Positions 45,174-55,701 are shown, numbered from the stretch's first letter. The stretch: DNA of 64,000 bases from Piscinibacter sp. (GCA_019635485.1 JAHBZL010000025.1:1-64000), one strand, 5' to 3'. The notes: generated by a model from the letters alone, not told the origin. Numbers and translations: made by a program.

Positions 45174-46163
45174 ATGACCCGCCCCTCCGTCCTCGTCGCC
45201 CGCGCCGTGTTCGGCGACATCGTCGACCGCCTGCGCGCCCACTTCGACGTCGAGGACAACCCGCAGGACCGCATCTTCACGAAGGCGGAGCTGAGCGCCA
45301 AGCTGGCCGGCAAGGCGGGCGCCTTCATCACCGGCAGCGAACGCATCGATGCCGAGCTGCTCGACGCGAACCCGCAGCTGCGCGCGGTCTGCAACATGGC
45401 GGTGGGCTACAACAACATCGACGTCGACGCGTGCAATGCGCGCGGCGTGCTGGCCACCAACACGCCGGACGTGCTGACCGAGACCACCGCCGACTTCGGC
45501 TTCGCGCTGATGATGGCGGCCGCGCGGCGCATGGCCGAGAGCGAACATTTCCTGCGTCGCGGGGAATGGAGCAAGTGGTCCTACGACATGTTCATCGGCA
45601 GCGACGTGCACGGCGCGACGCTGGGCATCCTCGGCATGGGGCGCATCGGCCAGGCGATCGCGCGGCGCGGCGCGCTCGGCTTCGGCATGCAGGTGATCTA
45701 TCACAACCGCAGCCGCCTCGCGCCCGAGCTGGAGGCGCCGCTCGGGGCGCGCTACGTCTCGAAGGAGGCGCTGCTGCGCGAGGCGGACCACCTCGTGCTC
45801 GTCGTGCCGTACTCGGCCGCCAGCCACCATGCCATCGGCGCCGCGGAACTCGCGCTGATGAAGCCGAGCGCGACGCTGACGAACGTCGCGCGCGGTGGTG
45901 TCGTCGACGACGCGGCGCTCGCCGCGGCGCTGCGCGAGCGCCGCATCGCGGCCGCCGCGCTGGACGTGTTCGAAGGCGAGCCGAGCGTGCATCCGGACCT
46001 GCTGACGGTGCCGAACGTCGTGCTGACGCCGCACATCGCCAGTGCCACCGTGCGCACGCGCCGCGCGATGGCCGACCTCGCGGTCGACAACCTGATCGCC
46101 GCGCTGACCGGCGGCACGCCGCCGACGCCCGTCAACCCGCAGGTGCTGCCGCTCAAGGGCTGA
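45174..46163 (+). CDS. D-2-hydroxyacid dehydrogenase (glyoxylate/hydroxypyruvate reductase type)
   Basis: A 329-residue NAD(P)-dependent dehydrogenase. The dinucleotide fold is ILGMGRIGQAIARRG (~150-165), catalytic Arg in NVARGGVVDDAAL, Glu in DVFEGEPSV and His in TPHIASAT. Enzymes with this layout reduce glyoxylate or hydroxypyruvate and are called GhrB-like or glycerate dehydrogenases. It lies 26 bp after the antiporter stop, same strand, so may be cotranscribed. Confidence 0.9.
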   Translation: MTRPSVLVARAVFGDIVDRLRAHFDVEDNPQDRIFTKAELSAKLAGKAGAFITGSERIDAELLDANPQLRAVCNMAVGYNNIDVDACNARGVLATNTPDVLTETTADFGFALMMAAARRMAESEHFLRRGEWSKWSYDMFIGSDVHGATLGILGMGRIGQAIARRGALGFGMQVIYHNRSRLAPELEAPLGARYVSKEALLREADHLVLVVPYSAASHHAIGAAELALMKPSATLTNVARGGVVDDAALAAALRERRIAAAALDVFEGEPSVHPDLLTVPNVVLTPHIASATVRTRRAMADLAVDNLIAALTGGTPPTPVNPQVLPLKG

Positions 46164-46343
46164 GCCCGGCGCGCCCCGGCCACTGCGCCCAGGTGCGCAT
46201 GGCCGGCGTCGCTTCGTGCGCGAAGTCTCGAATCGGCGGTGGAGCGGCCTCTTTTCTCGCTTCAGGTTGCCGCCGCCCGGGTCGAAATTCCCACAGGAAG
46301 GCGTCCGCGCGGACGCCGCGCGACCCACTTCGAGAGACATCCC

Positions 46344-48056
46344 GTGAAGATCACCCTGAAACTTCCGCTGGCGCTGGCGGCCGCGCTGGCGCTGCTGCTG
46401 GCGGCTGCGCTGTTCGGCATCCTGCAGCTGAACCGCTCGCTCGTCGTCTATGGCGGCACGGTGGCCGACCGCCACGCTCACGAGGTGGCCGTCGGCGAGC
46501 TGCTGAGCCATTTCAAGGTCCAGGTTCAGGAGTGGAAGAACGTGCTGCTGCGCGGCAAGGACCCGAAGCGCCTCGACCAGTATTGGGGCGCGTTCCAGAA
46601 GACCGAGGGCGAGGTGCGTGAACGCACCGACAGGCTCGTGGCTGCCTTGCCGACCGGCGAGAGCAGGGACCTGCTGCAGCGCTTCGCGACCGCCCATGCG
46701 ACGATGGGCCAGGGTTACCGCAAGGGCTTCGAGGCCTTCAAGGCGGCCGGCTTCGATCCCGCCGCGGGCGACGCTGCCGTTTCGGGCATGGACCGGGAGC
46801 CGGCCAAGCTGCTCGGGGAGGCCGGTGCGCGTATCGCAAGCGACAGTGCCGCCGTGTCGTCCCAGGCTGCGGCCGACGGACGCCGTGCCACCTGGATCAG
46901 CCTGGGAGTGATGTTCGCGGTGTGCGGCGCCGCGGTCGTCGGCGGCTTCGTCTTCATCCGCGCGACGATCCGTCCCATCGAGCACGCGGTGCACGTCGCG
47001 GGCGCCGTGGCGGCGGGTGATCTCACCGTGCCGGTCGCGGCCAGGAGCCGCGACGAGATCGGCCAGCTGATGGGCTCGCTGAGCGAAATGCAGCGGCGCC
47101 TCGCCGACGTCGTCGGTCGCGTTCGCGACAACGCGGAGAGCGTGGCCACCGCGAGCGCCCAGATCGCGCAGGGCAACCTCGACCTGTCCAGCCGCACCGA
47201 AGAGCAGGCGAGCGCACTCGAGGAGACGGCCGCGTCGATGGAGGAACTCTCCTCGACGGTGCGGCAGAACGCCGACAACGCGCGCCAGGCCAACCAGATG
47301 GCCGCCGGTGCCTCGGAAGTCGCGCGCCGCGGCGGTGACGTCGTCGGCGAGGTCGTCGACACGATGAAGGGCATCACCGAGAGCTCACGCCGCATCGCCG
47401 AGATCATCGGCACGATCGACGGCATCGCGTTCCAGACCAACATCCTGGCGCTCAACGCCGCCGTCGAGGCGGCGCGCGCCGGCGAGCAAGGGCGTGGCTT
47501 CGCGGTCGTGGCCGGCGAGGTGCGCACGCTCGCGCAGCGCTCGGCCGCCGCCGCGAAGGAGATCAAGTCGCTCATCACGGTCAGCGTCGAGCGCGTCGAT
47601 CGTGGTTCGACGCTGGTCGACCAGGCCGGGAAGACGATGGACGAGATCGTCGCAGCGATCCAGCGCGTGACCGACATCATGGGCGAGATCAGCGCGGCCA
47701 GCAGCGAACAGAGCAACGGTGTCGCGCAGGTGGGCGAGGCCGTCACCCAGATGGACAAGGCGACGCAGCAGAACGCCGCGCTCGTCGAGGAGCGCGCCGC
47801 CGCCGCCGAGAGCCTGAAGGTCCAGGCCGCGCAGCTGGTCGGCGCGGTGGCCGTCTTCAAGATCGGCAGTGAGAATGCGCCGGCCCGGCCTGCGGCCGCG
47901 GCGGCGGCCGCGCCCGCGGTGCAGGCGTCACGCGCGCCGGAGCGTGCAGCCAAGGTGTCGCCGCCGGCCCCGAAGCGCGCTGCGCCCGTCGTCGAAGCGG
48001 TCGTGGCCGCGCCGACCCCGACACGGACCGGCACGGACGACTGGGAAACCTTCTGA
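46344..48056 (+). CDS. methyl-accepting chemotaxis protein with DWETF tail
   Basis: A 570-residue chemoreceptor starting at GTG 46344 (a GAGAG site is 8 nt upstream). TM1 is residues ~7-30, a periplasmic four-helix-type sensory domain follows to ~185, TM2 is ~188-212, then HAMP, methylation helices and the conserved tip [20 protein letters not shown]. The C-terminus is a ~50-residue Ala/Pro-rich linker ending DDWETF, the pentapeptide that tethers CheR and CheB in the family. It has no neighbouring che gene. Confidence 0.95.
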   Translation: MKITLKLPLALAAALALLLAAALFGILQLNRSLVVYGGTVADRHAHEVAVGELLSHFKVQVQEWKNVLLRGKDPKRLDQYWGAFQKTEGEVRERTDRLVAALPTGESRDLLQRFATAHATMGQGYRKGFEAFKAAGFDPAAGDAAVSGMDREPAKLLGEAGARIASDSAAVSSQAAADGRRATWISLGVMFAVCGAAVVGGFVFIRATIRPIEHAVHVAGAVAAGDLTVPVAARSRDEIGQLMGSLSEMQRRLADVVGRVRDNAESVATASAQIAQGNLDLSSRTEEQASALEETAASMEELSSTVRQNADNARQANQMAAGASEVARRGGDVVGEVVDTMKGITESSRRIAEIIGTIDGIAFQTNILALNAAVEAARAGEQGRGFAVVAGEVRTLAQRSAAAAKEIKSLITVSVERVDRGSTLVDQAGKTMDEIVAAIQRVTDIMGEISAASSEQSNGVAQVGEAVTQMDKATQQNAALVEERAAAAESLKVQAAQLVGAVAVFKIGSENAPARPAAAAAAAPAVQASRAPERAAKVSPPAPKRAAPVVEAVVAAPTPTRTGTDDWETF

Positions 48057-48082
48057 GGCTTCGGCGCCGCGGCGCCGTCGCG

Positions 48083-48565
48083 TCAGAGAAAGCGCTCCAG
48101 CAAGCGGCGCGAGCGGCGGTCGAGCGCGCGCAGGTCGGCGATGCGGTAGCCGATGCCGTGGCTGTCGGTCACGAGCAGCGCGCCGCCGTCGAGCCGGCGG
48201 ATGTCCTCCTCGCCCTTCAGGACGAGCGTCGTCGGTCCGCGGTCGGTGCGGACCTGCCAGGTGCTGGGCGTCGAGAAGGTGGAGACGTCCACCAACTGCT
48301 CGATCACCGGCACGAACTCGCGCCGCGCCAGCTCGGCGTCCAGCAGCGCTCGGGTGTCCGCGGGCAGGGCGGCGGGATCGTCGATCCACAGGCGCTCGCG
48401 CCCGTCCGGGCCGACCAGCGAGATCGCGCCGTCGGGCGCGCTGAGCGGGAAGGCACGCACCGGCAGCACGCCGGCATGCTCGCTGCCGTCGGCGGCGCGC
48501 AGCACCAGCCGGCCGTGGGCATCGCGATGCAGCGCGAAGGAGGGCGGTTGCGGTCCGGGTGCCAT
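48083..48565 (-). CDS. DUF1854 protein of the cyanophycin locus
   Basis: A 160-residue protein with no signal or TM segment. The family block VPVIEQLVDVSTFSTPSTWQ (~85-110) and ESHGIGYRI-like DSHGIGYRIADL near the C-terminus are conserved in DUF1854 proteins encoded beside cyanophycin synthetases and an ABC exporter. It overlaps nothing but sits 2 nt beyond the ABC stop, so the two share one transcript. Function unknown. Confidence 0.88.
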   Translation of the reverse strand: MAPGPQPPSFALHRDAHGRLVLRAADGSEHAGVLPVRAFPLSAPDGAISLVGPDGRERLWIDDPAALPADTRALLDAELARREFVPVIEQLVDVSTFSTPSTWQVRTDRGPTTLVLKGEEDIRRLDGGALLVTDSHGIGYRIADLRALDRRSRRLLERFL

Positions 48566-48567
48566 GC

Positions 48568-50817
48568 TCAGGCCACTCCGGCAGGGTGGGCGGCGGGCGC
48601 GGCCGGCGGGGCGACACGCGCGGCGCGCTCGTCGTCCTCCTCGTCGACCTGGCGCGCCTGCGCCTCGTAGAGCCGCCAGTAGGCGCCCTGGCGCGCCAGC
48701 AGCTCGTCGTGCGTGCCGACCTCGACCACCCGGCCGCGGTCCATCACCACCAGGCGGTCGGCGCGGCGCAGCGTCGAGAGCCGGTGCGCGATCGCGATGG
48801 TCGTGCGGCCCTGCACCAGGTTGTCCAGCGCATTCTGGATCTCCTTCTCGGTCTCGGTGTCGACCGACGAGGTCGCCTCGTCGAGGATGAGCAACCGCGG
48901 GTCGATCAGCAGCGCCCGGGCGATCGAGATGCGCTGGCGCTCGCCGCCGGACAGGCCCTGGCCGCGCTCGCCGACCATCGAGTCGTAGCCGTGCGGCAGG
49001 CGCAGGATGAACTCGTGCGCGTGCGCGGCGCGCGCGGCGGCGACGATCTCAGCGCGCGTCGCGCCCGGCTTGCCGTAGGCGATGTTCTCGGCCACCGTGC
49101 CGTAGAAGAGGAAGGGTTCCTGCAGCACCAGCCCGATGTGGCGGCGGTAGTCGGCCACGCCGAAGCGGCGCAGGTCGACGCCGTCGAGCTTGATCGCGCC
49201 GTCGGTCACGTCGTAGAAGCGGCAGATCAGATTCACCAGCGTGCTCTTGCCCGAGCCGCTGTGGCCGACCAGGCCGATCATCTCGCCGGGCCGGATCTGC
49301 AGGTCCAGCTCGCGGATCACCGCGCGGCTGCCGTAGCGGAAGCCCACGCCCTGCAGCTGCAGCGCCCCCTCGACGCGGTCGATCCGCACCGGCTGCGCCG
49401 GTTCGGGCACGTTGCTGACGTGGTCGAGGATGTCGAAGATGCGCTTCGCGCCGGCGGCCGCCTTCTGCGTCACCGAGACGATGCGGCTCATCGAGTCGAG
49501 CCGGCCGTAGAAGCGGCCGATGTAGGCGACGAAGGCGGTCAGCACGCCGACCGTGATCTGGTTGCGGCTGACCAGCCAGATGCCGAACGCCCAGACCACC
49601 AGCAGGCCGATCTCGGTCAGCAGCGAGACGGTCGGCGAGAACAGGCTCCAGGTCTTGTTGAGCCGGTCGTTGACGTCCAGGTTGTGCCGGTTCGCGCGCC
49701 GGAAGCGCTCGGCTTCGCGCTTCTCCTGCGCGAACGCCTTGACGACGCGGATGCCCGGGATGGTGTCGGCCAGCACGCTGGTGACCTCGCCCCAGACGCG
49801 GTCGATCTTCTCGAAGCCGGTGCGCAGCCGGTCGCGCACCAGGTGGATCATCCAGGCGATGAAGGGCAGGGGCAGCAGCGTCACCAGCGCCAGCGAGGGG
49901 TTGATGCTGAACAGGATCAGGGCCGTCATGCCGATCATCAGCACGTCGGTGGCGAAGTCCAGCGCGTGCAGCGACAGGAACACGCAGATGCGGTCGGACT
50001 CGCTGCCGATGCGCGACATCAGGTCGCCGGTGCGCTTGCTGCCGAAGTAGTCCAGGCTGAGCTGCAGCAGGTGCTCGAAGGTGGCGGTGCGCAGGTCGGC
50101 GCCGATGCGCTCGCTGACCAGCGCCAGCAGCCAGGTGCGCCACCAGCCCAGCCCCCAGGCCACCAGCGCCGCCGCCAGCAGCCCGCCGAGCAGGCCCCAG
50201 ACCAGCGTGACGTCGATCTGGCGGCCGTTCTGGTACGGGATCAGCACCTCGTCCATCAGCGGGATGCTGAGGTAGGGCGGCACCAGCGCGGCGGCGGTCG
50301 AGGCCAGCGTCAGCACGAAACCCAGCAGCAACTGCCAGCGGTACGGCGCCGCGAAGCGGCCGAGCCGCAGCAGCACCCAGGTGGAGGGCGTGGCGGGCGC
50401 CTCGGCGGCGAAGTCGGTCTCCTCGGCCTCGGGCGGCTCCTCGGCGCCGTCCTGCCCGTCCCGCAGCCGCCGGACCTGCCGCTCGAACTGGCCCAGCAGG
50501 CGCAGTGCCGCCGGGTCCGCGCCCAGGGTGTAGCGCCACAGCGCCAGCCGGCCCTGCTCGTCGTGCAGCGACAGCTGGCCGACACCGCCGTGGTCGGCGT
50601 GCTGCAGGCCCAGCCCCGGCGCCAGCGGCCAGGCCCGCCAGTCCGCGGCACCCGGATCGCGGGCCAGCAGGCGGCGGTCCGTCAGCAGCAGCTGGCCCCG
50701 GGCGAAGCGGTCGCCGGCGTCCAGGTCAACGTCCAGGCCGGCCAGTGCGTTCTCTCCGGGCTCGAGTGGCGCGGAGACCGCCACGGCAAGCTCGGGAGAC
50801 GAATCGGATGAGGGCAT
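48568..50817 (-). CDS. ABC exporter associated with cyanophycin metabolism
   Basis: A 749-residue half-transporter with an unusual ~155-residue cytosolic N-terminal domain before the TM region. Six TM helices follow (~155-430) and a nucleotide-binding domain with Walker A GLVGHSGSGKST, signature LSGGERQRI and Walker B LLILDEATSSVD. Homologues sit in cyanophycin loci of Burkholderiales, paired with DUF1854. The substrate is not known; cyanophycin-derived dipeptides or a regulator are possibilities. It is divergent from cphA-prime, with 120 bp between starts. Confidence 0.9.
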   Translation of the reverse strand: MPSSDSSPELAVAVSAPLEPGENALAGLDVDLDAGDRFARGQLLLTDRRLLARDPGAADWRAWPLAPGLGLQHADHGGVGQLSLHDEQGRLALWRYTLGADPAALRLLGQFERQVRRLRDGQDGAEEPPEAEETDFAAEAPATPSTWVLLRLGRFAAPYRWQLLLGFVLTLASTAAALVPPYLSIPLMDEVLIPYQNGRQIDVTLVWGLLGGLLAAALVAWGLGWWRTWLLALVSERIGADLRTATFEHLLQLSLDYFGSKRTGDLMSRIGSESDRICVFLSLHALDFATDVLMIGMTALILFSINPSLALVTLLPLPFIAWMIHLVRDRLRTGFEKIDRVWGEVTSVLADTIPGIRVVKAFAQEKREAERFRRANRHNLDVNDRLNKTWSLFSPTVSLLTEIGLLVVWAFGIWLVSRNQITVGVLTAFVAYIGRFYGRLDSMSRIVSVTQKAAAGAKRIFDILDHVSNVPEPAQPVRIDRVEGALQLQGVGFRYGSRAVIRELDLQIRPGEMIGLVGHSGSGKSTLVNLICRFYDVTDGAIKLDGVDLRRFGVADYRRHIGLVLQEPFLFYGTVAENIAYGKPGATRAEIVAAARAAHAHEFILRLPHGYDSMVGERGQGLSGGERQRISIARALLIDPRLLILDEATSSVDTETEKEIQNALDNLVQGRTTIAIAHRLSTLRRADRLVVMDRGRVVEVGTHDELLARQGAYWRLYEAQARQVDEEDDERAARVAPPAAPAAHPAGVA

Positions 50818-50937
50818 GGGTGCAGACGGCGGAAGCGCGCGATTGTCGCGTAACGCACCGCCCGCCCGCCGCGCCGACGCCGCCGCACGAATAATCCGCC
50901 CCGCGCGGCCGCCCGGCCGCCGCGTCGACCCGCACCG

Positions 50938-53088
50938 ATGACCACCTTCGACGACATCCGCCTGCTGCGCGTGACCTACCTGCGCGGCCCCAACCTGTGG
51001 ACCTACCGCGCCGCGCTGGAGGTCTGGCTCGACCTCGGCGTGCTGGAGCAGCACCCGTCGGACCAGCTGCCGGGCTTCGTCGACCGCCTGGTCGGCGCGC
51101 TGCCGGCGCTGGAGGAGCACCACTGCGGCGTCGGCGAGCGCGGCGGCTTCCTGCAGCGCCTGCGCGAGGGGACCTGGATGGGCCACGTGCTGGAGCATGT
51201 GGTGATCGAGCTGCTCAACCTGGCCGGCATGCCGACCGGCTTCGGTCAGACCCGCAGCACCTCCCGGACCGGCGTCTACCGCATGGTGTTCCGGGCGCGC
51301 GACGAGGCCGTGGCGCGCTGCGCGCTGGCGCAGGGACACCAGGTCCTGATGGGCGTGATCAACGCCCGGCCGGTCGACGTCCCGGCCGCCGTCGAGGCGG
51401 TGCGCGACGCCATCGATCGCGCCTACCTCGGGCCGAGCACCGCGCACATCGTCGCCTCGGCCACCGAGCGGCGCATCCCGCACCTGCGCCTGAACGACGG
51501 CAACCTGGTGCAGCTGGGCCACGGCAACCGCCAGCACCGCATCTGGACCGCCGAGACCGACCGCACCAGCGCCATCGCCGAAGGCATCGCCCGCGACAAG
51601 GACCTGACCAAGCGGCTGCTCGCCGCGGTCGGCGTGCCGGTGCCGGAGGGCCGCATCGCCGCCAGCGCCGCCGAGGCCTGGGAGGCGGCCGAGGACATCG
51701 GGCTGCCGGTGGCCGTCAAGCCCAGCGACGGCAACCACGGCCGCGGCGTGACGCTGGACCTGAGCACCCGCGAGCAGGTCGAGACCGCCTGGGCGCGCGC
51801 CGCCCACCACGGCAGCGAGGTGATCGTCGAGCGCTACATCCCGGGCGAGGAACACCGGCTGCTGGTGGTCGAGGGCCGGGTCGTGGCGGCCGCCCGCGGC
51901 GAGGCCGCCTGGGTCACCGGCGACGGGCAGCGCAGCGTGGCTGCGCTCGTGGATGCCCAGCTGAACAGCGACCCGCGCCGCGGCACCACCGAGGACCACC
52001 CGCTCGCCCGCCTGGACCCGCGCGGCGACGGCAGCATCCTGGCCGACCTCGGGCGCCAGGGCCTGACGCCGGACGCCGTGCCGGCCGCCGGCCGGCGCGT
52101 GCTGATCCAGCGCAACGGCAACGTCGCGATCGACTGCACCGACGAGGTCCACCCGGACTTCGCCCGGGTCGCCTCGCTGGCCGCGCGCACCGTCGGGCTG
52201 GACATCGCAGGCGTGGACCTCGTCGCGCAGGACATCGGCCGGCCGCGGGCCAGCCAGGCGGCCGCGGTGGTCGAGGTCAACGCCGGGCCCGGGCTGCTGG
52301 CGCACCTCAAGCCGGCCATCGGGTCGCCGCGGCCCGTGGGCAAGGCGATCGTCGACCACCTGTTCCCGGCCGGGGACGACGGGCGCATCCCGCTGATCGG
52401 CATCGCCGGCGGCGCGGCGCCGCACCGGGTCGCGCGGCTGGTCGCCTGGCTGCTGCAGCTGTCGGGCCGGCAGACCGGCCTGGCCTGCCGCGAGGGCCTG
52501 TTCCTCGGCGCGCGCCGCGTCGACGAACGCGACGCGACCGGCGCGCTCGCCGAGCGGCTGCTGCTGAACCGCGACATCGACGCGGCCGTGTTCGAGAACG
52601 GCCCGGCCACCATCCTCGACCAGGGCCTGGTCTACGACCGCTGCCGCATCGGCGTGGTCACCGACCTCGACGGCGCCGAGGCGCTGGCGCGGCACGACAT
52701 CGGCTCGGCGGACGACCTGCCGCGTGTGCTGCGCACCCAGCTCGACGTGGTGCTGTCCGAAGGCTGCGGCGTGCTGAACGCCGACGACGAGCGCATCGCC
52801 GCGCTGGCCCGCCACTGCGACGGCACGGTGCTGCTGTACGCGTGCACGGCCGCGCCGCTGTCCGCCCACCGCGAGGCCGGCGGCCGCACGGTGCTGGCCC
52901 GCGACGGCCGCCTCTGGCTGTGCGAGGGCGCGGCCGAGACGCCGCTGCCGCTGCGCGGCGGCGCCGCCGAACCGCTGGCCGTGCTGCTGCCGGCGGTGGC
53001 GGCGGTCTGGGCCTTCGGGCTGGCCGCGCCGCTGCTGGCCGCCGGCGTCGACACCTTCGACGCTCCGATCACCGCCGAGACCCGCTGA
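50938..53088 (+). CDS. cyanophycin synthetase-like protein with degenerate Mur-ligase domain (CphA-prime)
   Basis: A 716-residue paralogue of CphA. The N-terminal domain and ATP-grasp domain are well preserved (RDKDLTKRLLAAVGVPVPEG, PVAVKPSDGNHGRGVTLDL, VVEVNAGPGLLAHL). In the C-terminal Mur-ligase-like half, however, the position of the P-loop (GTNGKTT in true CphA) reads GIAGGAAPHR (~488), so the ATP site that joins arginine is lost and the domain is ~145 residues shorter. It parallels CphA2, which builds cyanophycin from beta-Asp-Arg dipeptide, but homology to CphA2 is not shown. It precedes cphA by 4 nt. Confidence 0.9.
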   Translation: MTTFDDIRLLRVTYLRGPNLWTYRAALEVWLDLGVLEQHPSDQLPGFVDRLVGALPALEEHHCGVGERGGFLQRLREGTWMGHVLEHVVIELLNLAGMPTGFGQTRSTSRTGVYRMVFRARDEAVARCALAQGHQVLMGVINARPVDVPAAVEAVRDAIDRAYLGPSTAHIVASATERRIPHLRLNDGNLVQLGHGNRQHRIWTAETDRTSAIAEGIARDKDLTKRLLAAVGVPVPEGRIAASAAEAWEAAEDIGLPVAVKPSDGNHGRGVTLDLSTREQVETAWARAAHHGSEVIVERYIPGEEHRLLVVEGRVVAAARGEAAWVTGDGQRSVAALVDAQLNSDPRRGTTEDHPLARLDPRGDGSILADLGRQGLTPDAVPAAGRRVLIQRNGNVAIDCTDEVHPDFARVASLAARTVGLDIAGVDLVAQDIGRPRASQAAAVVEVNAGPGLLAHLKPAIGSPRPVGKAIVDHLFPAGDDGRIPLIGIAGGAAPHRVARLVAWLLQLSGRQTGLACREGLFLGARRVDERDATGALAERLLLNRDIDAAVFENGPATILDQGLVYDRCRIGVVTDLDGAEALARHDIGSADDLPRVLRTQLDVVLSEGCGVLNADDERIAALARHCDGTVLLYACTAAPLSAHREAGGRTVLARDGRLWLCEGAAETPLPLRGGAAEPLAVLLPAVAAVWAFGLAAPLLAAGVDTFDAPITAETR

Positions 53089-53092
53089 AGAC

Positions 53093-55675
53093 ATGGAAGT
53101 CACCCGTATCCGCACCCTGCGCGGCCCGAACCTGTGGAGCCGCTGCACGGCGATCGAGGCCGTCGTGCGCTGCGCCCCGGACGAGCGCGCGTTTCGCGCC
53201 GGCGCGCCGCTCGAACTGCGCCTGCGTGAGCTGCTGCACGACGTGGCGCCGGTGCGCCCGGTCGGCGACGCCGACAGCGTGCCGCTGGCGCGCTGGCTCG
53301 AGCGGCTGACGCTGGCGCTGCAGGCGCGCGCCGGATGCCGCGTCAGCTTCGCGCGCACCGCGCCGGCGCCGGAGGAGGGCGTCTACCAGATCGTCGTCGA
53401 GTACACCGAGGAGAAGGTCGGCCGGCGCGCGCTCGAGCTGGCGCAGCAGCTGCTGGCCGCGGCCGTCGCCGCGCAGCCCTTCGACAGCGCGGCCGCCGTG
53501 GCCGAGCTGCGCGCGATCGACGAGGACGTGCGCCTTGGCCCGAGCACCGGCTCGATCGTGAACGCCGCGCTGGCGCGCGGCATCCCGATGCGCCGCCTGA
53601 CAGAAGGCAGCCTGGTGCAGTTCGGCTGGGGTGCGAAGCAGCGCCGCATCTGGGCCGCCGAGGTTGACTCCACCGGCGCGGTGGCGGAGGCGATCGCGCA
53701 GGACAAGGACCTGACCAAGCGGCTGCTGGCCGCCGCCGGCGTGCCGGTGCCGCGCGGCCGCCCGGTGACCGACCCGGAGGACGGCTGGGCCGCCGCGAAC
53801 GAACTCGGCCTGCCCGTGGTGGTCAAGCCGCGCGACGGCAACCAGGGCAAGGGCGTGACGGTGAACATCGTCGGCCGCGAGCACTTCGACGTTGCCTACC
53901 GGGTGGCGCACGAGGTCGGCGAGGTGATGGTCGAGCAGTTCCTGCCCGGCCACGACTTCCGGCTGCTGGTGGTCGGTGACCGGCTGGTGGCCGCCGCGCG
54001 GCGCGACCCGCCGTACGTGATCGGCGACGGCGTGCACAGCGTGCGCGAGCTGGTCGACGCCGTGAATGCCGACCCGCGCCGCGGCGACGGCCATGCCACG
54101 CCGCTGACGCGCATCCGGCTGGACGACATCGCGCTCGCGCGCCTGAAGCTGCAGGGCCTCGGCGCCGATGCCGTGCCGGCCAACGGCCAGCGCGTGGTGC
54201 TGCGCAACAACGCGAACCTGAGCACCGGCGGCACCGCCACCGACGTGACGGACGACGTGCACCCCGAGGTGGCAGCGCGCGCGGTCTCCGCGGCGCGCAT
54301 GGTCGGCCTCGAGATCTGCGGCGTCGACGTGGTCTGCGAAACGGTCGGCGTGCCGCTCGAGCAGCAGCGCGGCGGCGTGGTCGAGGTCAACGCGGCGCCC
54401 GGCCTGCGCATGCACCTGGCGCCCAGCTTCGGGCGGCCGCGCCCGGTCGGCGAGGCCATCATCGAACGCCTGTACCCCGCCGGCCGCGACGGGCGCATCC
54501 CGGTGGTCGCCGTGACCGGCACCAACGGCAAGACCACGGTGACGCGGCTGATCGCGCACCTGTTCGCGGCGGCCGGCTTCAAGGTCGGCATGACCAACAC
54601 CGACGGCGTGTGGGTCGACGGCCAGCAGGTCGACAGCGGCGACTGCAGCGGACCGAAGAGCGCGCGCAACGTGCTGGCCCACCCCGACACCGAGGCCGCC
54701 GTGCTCGAGACCGCGCGCGGCGGCATGCTGCGCGAGGGACTCGGCTTCGACCGCTGCCAGGTCGCGGTGGTGACCAACGTCGGCGCGGGCGACCACCTCG
54801 GGCTGAACTACATCACGACGGTCGAGGACCTCGCCGTGCTCAAGCGCGTGATCGTGCAGAACGTCGCCGAGTCCGGCTACGCGGTGCTCAACGCGGCCGA
54901 CCCGATCACGCTGGCGATGGCCGCGCATTGCCCGGGCGGCGTGATCCTGTTCGCCGCCGACGGCCACCTGCCGGCGCTGGTGGCGCACCGGGCGCAGGGG
55001 CGGCGCTCGGTGTTCGTCGAGGGCGACACGATCGTCGCGGTGGAAGGCAGCGCACGCGCGCGGTTGCCGCTGCGCGAGGTGCCGCTGACCCGCGGCGGCA
55101 CCATCTCGTTCCAGGTCGAGAACACGCTGGCCGCGGTGGCCGCCGCCTGGGGCTGCGGACTGCCGTTCGAGGCGGTGCGCAGCGGTCTGGCCAGCTTCGT
55201 CAACGACGCGCACAACGCGCCCGGCCGCTTCAACGTGATGGACTGCCGCGGCGCCACGGTGATCGCCGACTACGGCCACAACCCGGACGCGATGCGCGCG
55301 CTGGTCGCCGCGGTCGAGGCGATGCCGGCGCGGCGCCGCTCGGTGGTGATCAGCGCCGCGGGCGACCGGCGCGACGAGGACATCGTCGAGCAGACGCGCA
55401 TCCTCGGCGCCGCCTTCGACAGCGTGGTGCTGTACCAGGACGCCGCGCAGCGCGGCCGCGCCGACGGCGAGGTGATCGCGCTGCTGCGCCAGGGGCTCGC
55501 CGGCGCGCCGCGCACGCGCACGGTCGAGGAGATCCGCGGCGAGTTCGCCGCGATCGACCACGCGCTCGCGGCGCTGCAGCCGGGCGACCTGTGCCTGGTG
55601 CTGGTGGACCAGGTCGACGAGGCGCTCGCCCACCTGGCCCGGCGCGTCGCCGAGGCCGGCCCGCAGCCGGCCTGA
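53093..55675 (+). CDS. cphA: cyanophycin synthetase
   Basis: An 860-residue full-length CphA. The N-terminal domain is followed by ATP-grasp (VVVKPRDGNQGKGVTVNI, VVEVNAAPGLRMHL) and an intact Mur-ligase domain with P-loop VTGTNGKTTVTRLIAH (G476-T483), ETARGGMLREGL and NDAHNAPGRFNVMD. It polymerises aspartate and arginine into multi-L-arginyl-poly-L-aspartate, a nitrogen store, with ATP. Tight spacing with the paralogue upstream makes a two-gene operon. A cyanophycinase gene is not in the window. Confidence 0.96.
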   Translation: MEVTRIRTLRGPNLWSRCTAIEAVVRCAPDERAFRAGAPLELRLRELLHDVAPVRPVGDADSVPLARWLERLTLALQARAGCRVSFARTAPAPEEGVYQIVVEYTEEKVGRRALELAQQLLAAAVAAQPFDSAAAVAELRAIDEDVRLGPSTGSIVNAALARGIPMRRLTEGSLVQFGWGAKQRRIWAAEVDSTGAVAEAIAQDKDLTKRLLAAAGVPVPRGRPVTDPEDGWAAANELGLPVVVKPRDGNQGKGVTVNIVGREHFDVAYRVAHEVGEVMVEQFLPGHDFRLLVVGDRLVAAARRDPPYVIGDGVHSVRELVDAVNADPRRGDGHATPLTRIRLDDIALARLKLQGLGADAVPANGQRVVLRNNANLSTGGTATDVTDDVHPEVAARAVSAARMVGLEICGVDVVCETVGVPLEQQRGGVVEVNAAPGLRMHLAPSFGRPRPVGEAIIERLYPAGRDGRIPVVAVTGTNGKTTVTRLIAHLFAAAGFKVGMTNTDGVWVDGQQVDSGDCSGPKSARNVLAHPDTEAAVLETARGGMLREGLGFDRCQVAVVTNVGAGDHLGLNYITTVEDLAVLKRVIVQNVAESGYAVLNAADPITLAMAAHCPGGVILFAADGHLPALVAHRAQGRRSVFVEGDTIVAVEGSARARLPLREVPLTRGGTISFQVENTLAAVAAAWGCGLPFEAVRSGLASFVNDAHNAPGRFNVMDCRGATVIADYGHNPDAMRALVAAVEAMPARRRSVVISAAGDRRDEDIVEQTRILGAAFDSVVLYQDAAQRGRADGEVIALLRQGLAGAPRTRTVEEIRGEFAAIDHALAALQPGDLCLVLVDQVDEALAHLARRVAEAGPQPA

Positions 55676-55701
55676 CCTCGCGCGCGCCCTTCAGGCCGGC
55701 C

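Noticed and set aside
48568..53358. A 1,596-codon open minus-strand frame
   Set aside because: Only the part from 50817 down is a real gene (ABC exporter). The upstream part lies opposite cphA-prime and has the Arg/His/Gly-rich composition of GC-rich antisense.
53069..55633. 854-codon open frame opposite cphA
   Set aside because: No domain; composition is typical of the antisense of GC-rich coding DNA.
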